Shown here one piece after another: positions 35,150 through 41,675 of a stretch of 64,000 nucleotides of DNA. A program made the position numbers and the translations under genes. Positions within the stretch are counted from its first letter, which is position 1. Every line of letters begins with the position of its first letter. Source of the DNA: Photorhabdus namnaonensis. GTDB taxonomy: Bacteria > Pseudomonadota > Gammaproteobacteria > Enterobacterales > Enterobacteriaceae. The notes under the pieces are model-generated. The model was not told the origin of the DNA, did not search any database, and was given only the letters and a program-made list of their open reading frames with translations. The stretch spans positions 221,471-285,470 of the forward strand of contig NZ_LOIC01000018.1 of assembly GCF_001684335.1 (NCBI RefSeq), given 5' to 3'.

Positions 35150-35957
35150 AGGTTCTCCTCCAGGCTCTGTTTGCAAGTTAATAAATCGGAAGTGACTTCC
35201 ACTTTTATTTTAGTAAGACGAATAGCTTCTCAGCGGGATATTCATGCTGAGTTAATTAACATAACGCTAGAAACGGGTGTTAGCAATGTAAGTACAAGGA
35301 AGAATAGCCACTTTCTGACAATTCAATATCTCTCTTGCAAGCGTTATCTTACTATCAATAAGCCAAAAGTAAGTAGAATATGAGTAGCTATACCTGAAAA
35401 GAACGACAACATATAGGTATTATCCGGTATATATACGATAAAAAACTAAAAAGCAGCTTTCAAAATCGTTTAAGTCGCCGAAGTATGAAGCTGATAAAGG
35501 GAATGCCGACAAACGCCTCAGATAATTTGACCGTCATTTCCTCGTTTTTGGATAACCATTGCAAATAATTGATTAGGGTAAAATCCACTTACCTCATTTT
35601 AATTATAAAATACGATAGAAACCATTATTTTTCCTGGAAGACTAATTCCACACATTCAATACTTACCTAGATATATAAATATTCATTTTCATCATTAAAC
35701 AACCTAATATAATAATCAGCCAAATGATAATTTAAAATAGAAATAATCTTAATAACCTATAAAAAGCATATCGCAATATTAAAATAAAAATATGTTTTAT
35801 TGAGCAATAGATAATAATAAAACATAAAAATAACGAGATCGACACTTTATATATTTTAAACAAAACCTGAAAATAACTAAATTTTTTCAAATTGGTTAGT
35901 TGATATATTTTTAATATTAAAAAATTATAAGGTTATAAAAATAAACCAAGGATATTT
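35150..35957. other. AT-rich region upstream of ilvI where leuO is expected
   Basis: About 800 bases with no sizeable gene. The first 250 bases probably hold the ilvIH promoter and regulatory region. E. coli has leuO and leuABCD next to ilvI, but nothing like leuO is visible. One short minus-strand frame (35460-35588) is listed separately. The rest is very AT-rich and looks like a boundary of acquired DNA. Confidence 0.5.
35460..35588 (-). CDS. Possible 42-residue small protein, unrecognised
   Basis: A GTG start is preceded at 5 bases by GAGG. The frame encodes VDFTLINYLQWLSKNEEMTV, then KLSEAFVGIPFISFILRRLKRF, an amphipathic peptide with a hydrophobic centre and a basic end. It resembles no family I know and could equally be a remnant of a longer gene. 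Base composition is less AT-rich than its surroundings, which favours a coding origin. Confidence 0.25.
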   Translation of the reverse strand: MDFTLINYLQWLSKNEEMTVKLSEAFVGIPFISFILRRLKRF

Positions 35958-36140
35958 TTAATAAAAGAATAAAGAATAAAGAATAAAGAATAAAGAATAA
36001 AGAATAAAGAATAAAGAATAAAGAATAAAGAATAAAGAATAAAGAATAAAGAATAGCGTGAATGATATTATCATCTCCAAATACAAGGTAAAAGAATTTC
36101 CTGAGGAAGCTAATATTAATTTTATAAATTCTTTATCCAT
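35958..36140 (-). CDS. Short hydrophobic ORF running through a heptamer repeat; candidate phase-variable gene or remnant
   Basis: The ATG at 36140 has a near-perfect ribosome site (GGAGG, about 7 bases upstream). The first 28 residues (MDKEFIKLILASSGNSFTLY ...) are non-repetitive; then the frame enters a tandem heptamer and encodes a repeated hydrophobic FFILYSL unit until a stop just past the repeat. Because 7 is not a multiple of 3, gain or loss of copies would change the frame after the repeat. All three frames stop soon after, so no longer product is visible. It starts 50 bases downstream of the kinase-like gene on the same strand, so may share its transcript. No family recognised. Confidence 0.35.
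   Translation of the reverse strand: MDKEFIKLILASSGNSFTLYLEMIISFTLFFILYSLFFILYSLFFILYSLFFILYSLFFY
35964..36054. repeat. Perfect tandem repeat, 13 copies of AAAGAAT
   Basis: Thirteen uninterrupted, identical 7-base units (91 bases), counted unit by unit. Such tracts slip during replication. It sits inside the short minus-strand ORF that follows the kinase-like gene. All-frame openness of the tract (no stop in any frame of ATTCTTT repeats) is notable. Confidence 0.97.
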
Positions 36141-36189
36141 TATTTTCCTCCAGATAAAATAACCTTAGTAAATATAGGTATTGCAGTAA

Positions 36190-36861
36190 TTACATTTTTT
36201 TAAGTATTTCCATTTGAATAATATCCACTATTAATTTAATTACTGCATCTTTAGTTAGTGTATCAGTATCAATAATTTTCCAAGTGTCATCATAAAACGT
36301 CTGGTATTGATTAAGAACATGTTTTTGATATTCTATAAAATCATACTTTTCATTTATCTCTAATTTTCCAGACTCACTAGGTTTTAATATTCTTTTCCTT
36401 TTTTCAGCAATATTTGGAGGAACATCAAGATATATAACCATGTCTGGTTTTGTGTTTATAGATAGAACTGATTTACTTAATTCTGCTAATTCCGTGGATT
36501 TAAGTAAGAATCTTGCTAAATATTTATAATACCAACTATCACATATAATAATTTTACCTTGCAATAAACAAGGTTGAATAATTAAACTATCTAAAACAGA
36601 AAACCATGATGCTATCAATAGAATCCAATGCCGGTCACCAAGTTCACCCAATGGAGCTGAAATGTCATAATCCCAAAGGATATCTCGTATTTTTCCCATA
36701 TGATACATACTATATCCAGATGGTAGTAAAGGATAATTTTTATCTAAAAAAACAATATTATTATAATCTAGAGATAAAATATCATAAATCTCGCGTGAAA
36801 TTGTTGATTTACCTGCACCATCATTTCCTTCAAAAGCTATAAATAACCCGCGTTTAATCAT
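36190..36861 (-). CDS. Thymidylate-kinase-like P-loop kinase of the putative peptide-modification cassette
   Basis: The start at 36861 gives MIKRGLFIAFEGNDGAGKST with the P-loop at residues 12-19 and 223 residues; an ATG at 36909 would add 16 residues inside the upstream broken gene. Thymidylate-kinase-like elements are a DRH (GDRHWILLIASW), an IICDSWYYKYLARFL segment in the place of the DRY motif, and PDMVIYLDVPPNIAEKRKR as the lid region. It is longer and divergent from housekeeping Tmk, so the substrate may not be dTMP. The upstream broken gene ends inside its first codons, which suggests former translational coupling. Very AT-rich. Kinase fold is confident; function is not. Confidence 0.75.
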   Translation of the reverse strand: MIKRGLFIAFEGNDGAGKSTISREIYDILSLDYNNIVFLDKNYPLLPSGYSMYHMGKIRDILWDYDISAPLGELGDRHWILLIASWFSVLDSLIIQPCLLQGKIIICDSWYYKYLARFLLKSTELAELSKSVLSINTKPDMVIYLDVPPNIAEKRKRILKPSESGKLEINEKYDFIEYQKHVLNQYQTFYDDTWKIIDTDTLTKDAVIKLIVDIIQMEILKKM

Positions 36862-37159
36862 TTCTTTTTTCCCCGTAGTACGCTTCAGTATCAAGTGAAT
36901 TTCTACCACTACCGATAATAAATAATTTGTTTTTAGCTATCGCAAAAATCTTATCCCACAAGTAATGATCTTGGTAAATGTTTTCTATGTTTAATGCGGG
37001 GCAAGTTTCCTAGAATGTTTTCTTTATTTCTTTTGACTCACGTAGTTCAGTACCATATAAGGCTAACTCTGGCTCTAAGCCATATCCATTTACTAAATTA
37101 CCTATATAATAAGTAAGTTTATTTATATTTAAATAATCAACTAATTCATTCCAAATATG
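36854..37159 (-). pseudogene. Degenerate gene between the nucleotidyltransferase and the kinase
   Basis: One frame reads as protein from just after the nucleotidyltransferase stop to a TAA at 36854-36856: LVDYLNINKLTYYIGNLVNG, YGLEPELALYGTELRESKEI, then a TAG at 37010-37012, then ETCPALNIENIYQDHYLWDK, IFAIAKNKLFIIGSGRNSLD. No ATG/GTG/TTG start with a ribosome site is in frame at its 5' end, and it has the internal stop, so it appears broken. Its end overlaps the kinase start. I do not recognise the family. Stop suppression or a sequencing error is the alternative to decay. Confidence 0.5.
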
Positions 37160-37161
37160 TA

Positions 37162-38205
37162 TTATTTTGTTAATGCCCCTAGCCTTTCGAATTCCGATAT
37201 ATAAAAACTAGCATTTTTATTAGTTACTCCAAGTTTTTCCAACTCTGAAACAACTTCAAACTCTGTTTTTTCATTATCTATTACTAACCAAACCTTATAT
37301 GCATCTGAATTGATTTCACATAATGCTTTTTTTGCGAAAAGTATTAATTTCCCATCTTTACACAAGACTCTATACCATAAATTTTTTATTATTGGTTTAT
37401 TATTTTCATCTGATAATGAAATGTCGGATGTATTAGCTATTCTTTTTTTTGTAAAAGATACACTGTAGCTAAAAATATCTTTTCCTTGACAATAGTCTAA
37501 AGTTAATTGCCACATTTTTGCAACTGAATTTATGTAATCAATTGTTGCAATATCATTGATTACATTAAATTTTGAACAAATCATCAAGTATATAGATGTT
37601 ATTGGATGGTCTTTTCCAAACACCTTCATTGCATTTTGATAGCGCCACTTTATTAAAGTGGATGTGTTTTCACTCGAAGCCAGGATATAATCCATTGCTG
37701 AATTAACTGTTCGTTCAAAGTTGAATGCTGCTGATATTAGTTCATTATTTAAAATATTTCCAATCCCATCGGAAAAACACTTTTCTCCAAAGTTTTTTGC
37801 TCTGGTCTTAAGTATTTCACATAATTTAGTTTTATTTATTCCTCCTTTTAATGTGTCAAAATTATTTGATTTTACAATCGATTCCCCTGTTAATATCCTA
37901 TGAGATAAATGTAATTTATACCAATCGGAGTTTAAGCTTCCATTGTTGATTATCTTCATAATTTCTTTTATCTCTTTTAAAGAGATTATCGTCACTTCTA
38001 ACATTCCGATATCGGATGGTATAAATATCTCTTCGCATTCTTTTTCTAGTTCTTCTTCCAATATAACATAGACATCATAATCAGATTTTGGCGTTGAAAA
38101 CCCTTCAATGACTGAGCCTGACAAGTAGCAAGTATACAGATCAGTATCATTAAATTTTTTATTTATTATTTCTGTTATTTTCCTTTTTACGTTAATTATG
38201 TCCAT
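37162..38205 (-). CDS. Nucleotidyltransferase with C-terminal PqqD-like (RiPP recognition element) domain
   Basis: The 347-residue protein begins with a pol-beta-type nucleotidyltransferase domain: YLSGSVIEGFSTPKSDYDVY places the GS motif at residues 30-31 and the metal-binding Asp pair at 42 and 44. A helical middle region (about 110-250) follows. The last ~72 residues look like a PqqD/RRE winged helix: LWYRVLCKDGKLILF (beta strands), LCEINSDAYKVWLVID, then TEFEVVSELEKLG and FYISEFERLGALTK. RREs bind leader peptides of RiPP precursors. A candidate precursor gene lies 85 bases upstream and a kinase-like gene downstream. The NTase call is strong; the RRE call rests on pattern only. An antibiotic nucleotidyltransferase or toxin of a toxin-antitoxin pair are alternatives. 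Confidence 0.75.
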   Translation of the reverse strand: MDIINVKRKITEIINKKFNDTDLYTCYLSGSVIEGFSTPKSDYDVYVILEEELEKECEEIFIPSDIGMLEVTIISLKEIKEIMKIINNGSLNSDWYKLHLSHRILTGESIVKSNNFDTLKGGINKTKLCEILKTRAKNFGEKCFSDGIGNILNNELISAAFNFERTVNSAMDYILASSENTSTLIKWRYQNAMKVFGKDHPITSIYLMICSKFNVINDIATIDYINSVAKMWQLTLDYCQGKDIFSYSVSFTKKRIANTSDISLSDENNKPIIKNLWYRVLCKDGKLILFAKKALCEINSDAYKVWLVIDNEKTEFEVVSELEKLGVTNKNASFYISEFERLGALTK

Positions 38206-38249
38206 GCTTTACCCTATTTACCTTTTATCTTATAAATGAAAGAACAAAT

Positions 38250-38285
38250 AAAGGAATAAAGGTTATGATATACCTTTATTCCTTT
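38250..38285. terminator. Hairpin terminator/attenuator between precursor peptide and nucleotidyltransferase genes
   Basis: Perfect 14-bp stem AAAGGAATAAAGGT / ACCTTTATTCCTTT with an 8-base loop, just after the small peptide gene and before the nucleotidyltransferase start. The transcript after it is moderately U-rich. Such leaky terminators are common between abundant precursor peptides and their modifying enzymes. Confidence 0.75.
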
Positions 38286-38290
38286 TTCTA

Positions 38291-38383
38291 TTAATTAGGT
38301 GACGAACTCATTAAACCATTATCATAATTTAATGTTTCATCATCAGTTAGCGGTCTAAATGCTTGTGCTGTTATCACATTCAC
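38291..38383 (-). CDS. 30-residue candidate RiPP precursor peptide
   Basis: A GTG at 38383 is preceded at about 8 bases by GGAGGGG, the strongest ribosome site in the region. A second in-frame GTG lies at 38377. The peptide starts MNVITAQAFRPLTDDETLNY and ends DNGLMSSSPN, then TAA. The acidic-hydrophobic N-terminal two thirds would suit a leader and the SSSPN end a modifiable core. A terminator hairpin follows directly, then the nucleotidyltransferase with an RRE-like domain. It is too short for ordinary gene finders. Coding status is inferred from the ribosome site, context and terminator placement. No homologue is known to me. Confidence 0.55.
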   Translation of the reverse strand: MNVITAQAFRPLTDDETLNYDNGLMSSSPN

Positions 38384-38396
38384 TTTATTCCCCTCC

Positions 38397-38811
38397 GGGT
38401 GACGCCGCGCGCGATAAATTTCGCTTATCCGCTCGATAAATAAAGCGACAATTGCGTTTCATCTATTGAAAACTTTTTACACAACTAGCGTCGTAAATAT
38501 GACTGTAATTTATTCAATTTACCCATTTTTCCTTTAAATCTGTAGCACGGTAACCAATTCCGAACAGTTAGGCGGTATATTCTGCACTCATTAAAATGGG
38601 GTTAACACCCCTATCATAATGCACAGTACAGAAACCAAATGAAAATGATTGGAATGCATTCAGCTATGATTTTAGCTGAACTTGAACCTATCTCTGATGT
38701 AAAGCTATTTTAGCCTTATAAACCTCTATCTTGAGACTAAGAAGTTATTAAGAAGCGCTCGGCAAATTCACCTAACTGAACGAGAAGCATGAACGTATAG
38801 ATAGGAAAAAC
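38397..38811. other. Region upstream of the peptide cassette, no firm gene
   Basis: Contains the presumed promoter of the peptide cassette (minus strand), a GGGGTTAACACCCC hairpin near 38598-38612, and a 24-codon plus-strand frame at 38639-38713 (MKMIGMHSAMILAELEPISD ...) without a clear ribosome site. Nothing here is recognisable as a known gene or RNA family. Confidence 0.4.
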
Positions 38812-38955
38812 GTGAAGTCATTTTCGGAATTCAGCATTAACATTAAAGTTAGTAATACGCAACGCGTAAAAATCGTTGGTCAAACTAAGGGAGCCGAAGC
38901 TCCGAAAATTGGGGAAATCGCTATAGCTGAAAAGGCCGACGTCATGACCTCATAA
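38812..38955 (+). CDS. Possible 47-residue small protein or gene fragment, unrecognised
   Basis: GTG start with AGGA about 5 bases upstream. It encodes VKSFSEFSINIKVSNTQRVK, then IVGQTKGAEAPKIGEIAIAE and KADVMTS. The balanced composition and third-position pattern look coding, unlike the flanks. The frame is also open 12 codons upstream, so it may be the 3' end of a longer gene. A 10-bp hairpin follows 44 bases after the stop. No family recognised. Confidence 0.4.
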   Translation: MKSFSEFSINIKVSNTQRVKIVGQTKGAEAPKIGEIAIAEKADVMTS

Positions 38956-38999
38956 ACCAACCCCCTCTCCAACCTGGAGCGGAACCGGTTTAGTTACAT

Positions 39000-39026
39000 C
39001 TATCTGCGCAAAAGGAGCGCAGATAG
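39000..39026. terminator. Hairpin downstream of the 47-residue ORF
   Basis: Perfect 10-bp stem CTATCTGCGC / GCGCAGATAG with a 7-base loop (AAAAGGA). It is not followed by a strong T-run, so could be a terminator or a structured RNA element. Confidence 0.5.
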
Positions 39027-39190
39027 TCCCAATTGTAGTGTTAGCCAAGTGAAACGTGTATAGACACTGCACAACACGAAGTATAAAAAACAACTTCAGG
39101 GATAAACCCTAATTGTTCTACCACATAGTTAACTATGTGAATCCCTCTTTAGCTACGCTATCTGATGAAACTAGCATAGATAGAAAGTTA

Positions 39191-39439
39191 TCAGCATATC
39201 GAGGAATATTTTCTTGGGATTCTTTTTATGAGAACACTTGGCTCTAATGATAACAAATGTGCTATATGAACAAATTCCACAACATCCAATCTTCTTTCAC
39301 CATTCTCAACTTTCGCAATAAACGATTGAGGGCGATCTAGCGCTTGAGCTAAATTCTCCTGCGTGACCCCCTTTGCTATACGAGCCTCACGGAGTGCTTT
39401 GATAACTATTTGATATTCATCAGAGTAAATTGAAACCAT
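39191..39439 (-). CDS. XRE-family helix-turn-helix regulator 1
   Basis: The start at 39439 gives MVSIYSDEYQIVIKALREAR with AGGA upstream, matching its paralogue; the ATG at 39460 is rejected. The 82-residue protein is a single Cro/CI-type HTH (KGVTQENLAQALDRPQSFIA, KVENGERRLDVVEF). It is about 70% identical by eye to the next gene, so the pair is a tandem duplication. It lies at the outer edge of the prophage with a Ner-like gene nearby, which suggests a phage repressor role; a restriction-modification controller-type role is also possible. Confidence 0.8.
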   Translation of the reverse strand: MVSIYSDEYQIVIKALREARIAKGVTQENLAQALDRPQSFIAKVENGERRLDVVEFVHIAHLLSLEPSVLIKRIPRKYSSIC

Positions 39440-39521
39440 ATATTTAATCCTACTAAGCATTTAGGATTAAATATCAATCGATTGTTGATTTATACCAAAA
39501 TGGGATTTTTTATTTTATAAG

Positions 39522-39782
39522 CTACGATCGTTTTAACTTTCTAGGTTGTTTTTTGAACAACATTTTTTCTAAAATTAGCACATGATCGACAGATAGCAAG
39601 TGTGCTATATGCACAAATTCAACCACATCCAACCTTCTTTCACCATTTTCAATTTTAGCAATAAATGATTGAGGTCGATCTAAGGCTTGAGCCAATCTTT
39701 TTTGAGTAATACCTTTTTCTATCCTAGCCTTACGAAGAGCGTTTATAACCATTTGATATTCATATGAATAAATCGATGCCAT
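39522..39782 (-). CDS. XRE-family helix-turn-helix regulator 2
   Basis: The start at 39782 gives MASIYSYEYQMVINALRKAR and an 86-residue protein parallel to regulator 1; the ATG at 39821 lies in the operator region and is rejected. The HTH is KGITQKRLAQALDRPQSFIA with KIENGERRLDVVEFVHIAHL. It is divergent from the ner-like gene at 39886, with two 13-bp direct repeats between them, a layout like a lysogeny switch. The basic C-terminus (KKQPRKLKRS) is unlike its paralogue. Confidence 0.82.
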   Translation of the reverse strand: MASIYSYEYQMVINALRKARIEKGITQKRLAQALDRPQSFIAKIENGERRLDVVEFVHIAHLLSVDHVLILEKMLFKKQPRKLKRS

Positions 39783-39798
39783 TTCTTTAACCTTGATT

Positions 39799-39845
39799 AA
39801 TATCCCAAAATCGAATATCAATCATTTACTTAAATATCCCAAAAT
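39799..39845. promoter_or_regulatory. Operator-like direct repeats between XRE regulator 2 and the ner-like gene
   Basis: AATATCCCAAAAT occurs twice exactly, at 39799-39811 and 39833-39845 (34 bases between starts, about three helical turns), in the divergent gap. A related block with CCAAAATGGGA lies upstream of regulator 1 near 39496-39506. These are candidate binding sites for the XRE proteins or Ner. Confidence 0.5.
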
Positions 39846-39885
39846 AGGATAATTCATGCGTTTGTTATATGGAGATATAAAGGAA

Positions 39886-40143
39886 ATGAATAAAAAAGAT
39901 TGGCATACCGCCGACATTATCGCTGCCTTACGTAAGCTCGGCACTACCTTAGCAGCAGTATCACGTAAGGAGGGACTTAGCTCATCTACATTAGCTAATG
40001 CTCTATCACGACCTTGGCCTAAAGGAGAGTGGATTATTGCGAACAATCTCGGAGTACATCCCTCAGAAATTTGGCCAAGCCGATATTTTGACGAGAATGG
40101 ACAACCTATTGAACGAGTTATCCGAAATAATTCTTCCAGGTGA
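39886..40143 (+). CDS. Ner-like (Nlp/SfsB family) DNA-binding protein
   Basis: The start at 39886 gives MNKKDWHTADIIAALRKLGT with AAGGA upstream; the ATG at 39856 adds residues with no family match. The 85-residue protein is a winged-helix/HTH of the Mu Ner family: TLAAVSRKEGLSSSTLANAL, RPWPKGEWIIANNLGVHPSE, IWPSRY. In Mu, Ner shuts off early transcription and its own. Here it is followed by a hairpin and the convergent tail-fibre gene, not by transposase A and B, so it is separated from a normal early operon. A chromosomal Nlp/SfsB role cannot be excluded. Confidence 0.85.
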   Translation: MNKKDWHTADIIAALRKLGTTLAAVSRKEGLSSSTLANALSRPWPKGEWIIANNLGVHPSEIWPSRYFDENGQPIERVIRNNSSR

Positions 40144-40158
40144 CTAATTCTCAACTAA

Positions 40159-40195
40159 ATGGTCTAAGCTCGGTATAATATCGAACTTAGACCAT
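40159..40195. terminator. Bidirectional hairpin between ner-like gene and tail-fibre assembly gene
   Basis: 14-bp stem ATGGTCTAAGCTCG / CGAACTTAGACCAT with a single mismatch (a G-U pair in one direction) and a 9-base loop, in the convergent gap. It ends the ner transcript and probably the whole late operon. Confidence 0.7.
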
Positions 40196-40243
40196 GTTAG
40201 CTGCTTAGACTGTCTAACTATTGGGGCCAGTTTATTGCAGCCC

Positions 40244-40696
40244 TTATTCTATTACTCTGGGTTTTTCGGGCCAATTAATATCTGGCACTAAGTTAACATC
40301 AATGCGGCTCAGTAATACCCTATATTTCTTCAAATCTGCTAACAGAGATTTTTCCTCATCACTCGCCATCCCCAAATCTACAGCATCTTGTAACGGAGCT
40401 ATCTGTTTACTTACAGTGAACATAAGTTGCTGTTTCTTATGTTCTGCTTGTTGCTGCTGTTCCTGCCTAAGCTTTATCACACCGCTTTCTGATATTATCC
40501 ACTTTTCACCATCGTATTTATGATAAACGGACGGAGCGCGTTCAGTAAGCACTGGATAACCCTCTTTATTACTGACAATTGACAAACCGTGTGACTGCCC
40601 TGTAAGTAATTCATTGTGTTTTTCTGCGGTTATTTCAACACATTCTTCATGAGCTTCACTATAAAAAGCGCTTTCTTTTCTGGAGAAATAAACCAT
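40244..40696 (-). CDS. Phage tail fibre assembly protein (Tfa family)
   Basis: Chaperone needed for folding or trimerisation of the tail fibre, encoded right after it. The 150-residue protein has the usual Tfa layout: an N-terminal beta-rich part (HNELLTGQSHGLSIVSNKEG, YPVLTERAP), then a helical, glutamine-rich middle (KLRQEQQQQAEHKKQQLMFT) and the ending YRVLLSRIDVNLVPDINWPE. It abuts the fibre gene with no gap and is the last gene of the late operon. Confidence 0.88.
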   Translation of the reverse strand: MVYFSRKESAFYSEAHEECVEITAEKHNELLTGQSHGLSIVSNKEGYPVLTERAPSVYHKYDGEKWIISESGVIKLRQEQQQQAEHKKQQLMFTVSKQIAPLQDAVDLGMASDEEKSLLADLKKYRVLLSRIDVNLVPDINWPEKPRVIE

Positions 40697-41674
40697 TTAT
40701 ACCCCCCAAAATAATATATGAACAACTTTGCTTGGATTCTCATTGTTGTTGGGAGTGCCAGCTTGATATTCAAACGTCGATAATGTTGCATTACGTACTA
40801 ATGTGTGACCTGTTGATGTATTGATACTCGACATGCTTGCGACATAGCCAATAAACTGACATTTAAAAGAAATTGGATAATTGACTTTTACCCATGACTG
40901 TTGGCTTGATGCAACTTTAACCCATTGAATAATTATTCCCGTATCCCCGCATTGCCACCAGCCATTTTCAGATTTTATAGCTGCGTTTTGCAATGCGAGC
41001 GTACCGCTTCGCTCAGGTATTAATATATTATAACGTCGCTGATTGCTCGGATCGTTAGAATAAATATGTAACAATTTTCCTTCCGAACCATTAATTCCTA
41101 CCATATACCCATCTTTCGATTTGAAACGTAGCTCAGGAAAAGGAGTTTTACTATCAATTAATAAACTACCAACGGTTGCAGTTTTATCGCTAGAAATACG
41201 CAAGAAAGTGTTATCGCTCTCAGATTTAGCATAACTTCCCACATCCCCGGCATTCAATGAAATATCAGATGACAACGCTTTCCCATTCACTTTACGAATG
41301 GATGGTACTCGGCTATTAGCGTTGTTATTTGCTGCTATAGCACTTTGATTCGCCGTATCCGTCAGTGATTGCACAAATGCTGTTGTTGCAATCTGAGTAT
41401 TATTAGCGTTTTTAGCAGGTGTGGGGGCGATTGGCGTTCCTGTGAAAATGGGACTGGCTTTCGGTGCATACTGAGTATGCGGATTTTGCACCTCAGAATG
41501 TTCCCTCAACTCATTCCCATTTTGTTCTAGTTTTTGTTTAAGATAACTTGTGCGGTTGACCAACTGTTTAGCCTGCCGATTAGAAATACCATCAGGCCCG
41601 CCTAACACGGGATCTGAGGTTTCTATTTGATACACTCCCTCTGACCACTGTGGGGTTTCCGGCAAATTAGCCAT
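40697..41674 (-). CDS. Phage tail fibre protein (P2 gpH-like)
   Basis: The start at 41674 is chosen: GGGAGC precedes it and the protein opens MANLPETPQWSEGVYQIETS, typical of short tail fibres; the long frame from 41938 overlaps the tail protein I gene. The 325-residue protein has the N-terminal attachment region DPVLGGPDGISNRQAKQLVN, then an NPHTQYAPKASPIFTGTP tail-fibre repeat motif, a shaft, and a C-terminal receptor-binding part ending VVHILFWGV. It is short for a gpH (P2 H is 669 residues), so the fibre would be small. Confidence 0.85.
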   Translation of the reverse strand: MANLPETPQWSEGVYQIETSDPVLGGPDGISNRQAKQLVNRTSYLKQKLEQNGNELREHSEVQNPHTQYAPKASPIFTGTPIAPTPAKNANNTQIATTAFVQSLTDTANQSAIAANNNANSRVPSIRKVNGKALSSDISLNAGDVGSYAKSESDNTFLRISSDKTATVGSLLIDSKTPFPELRFKSKDGYMVGINGSEGKLLHIYSNDPSNQRRYNILIPERSGTLALQNAAIKSENGWWQCGDTGIIIQWVKVASSQQSWVKVNYPISFKCQFIGYVASMSSINTSTGHTLVRNATLSTFEYQAGTPNNNENPSKVVHILFWGV

Positions 41675-41675
41675 T

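Noticed and set aside
38812-39026. Retron-like or group II intron RNA because of nested hairpins
   Set aside because: No reverse transcriptase gene or intron domain V pattern nearby.
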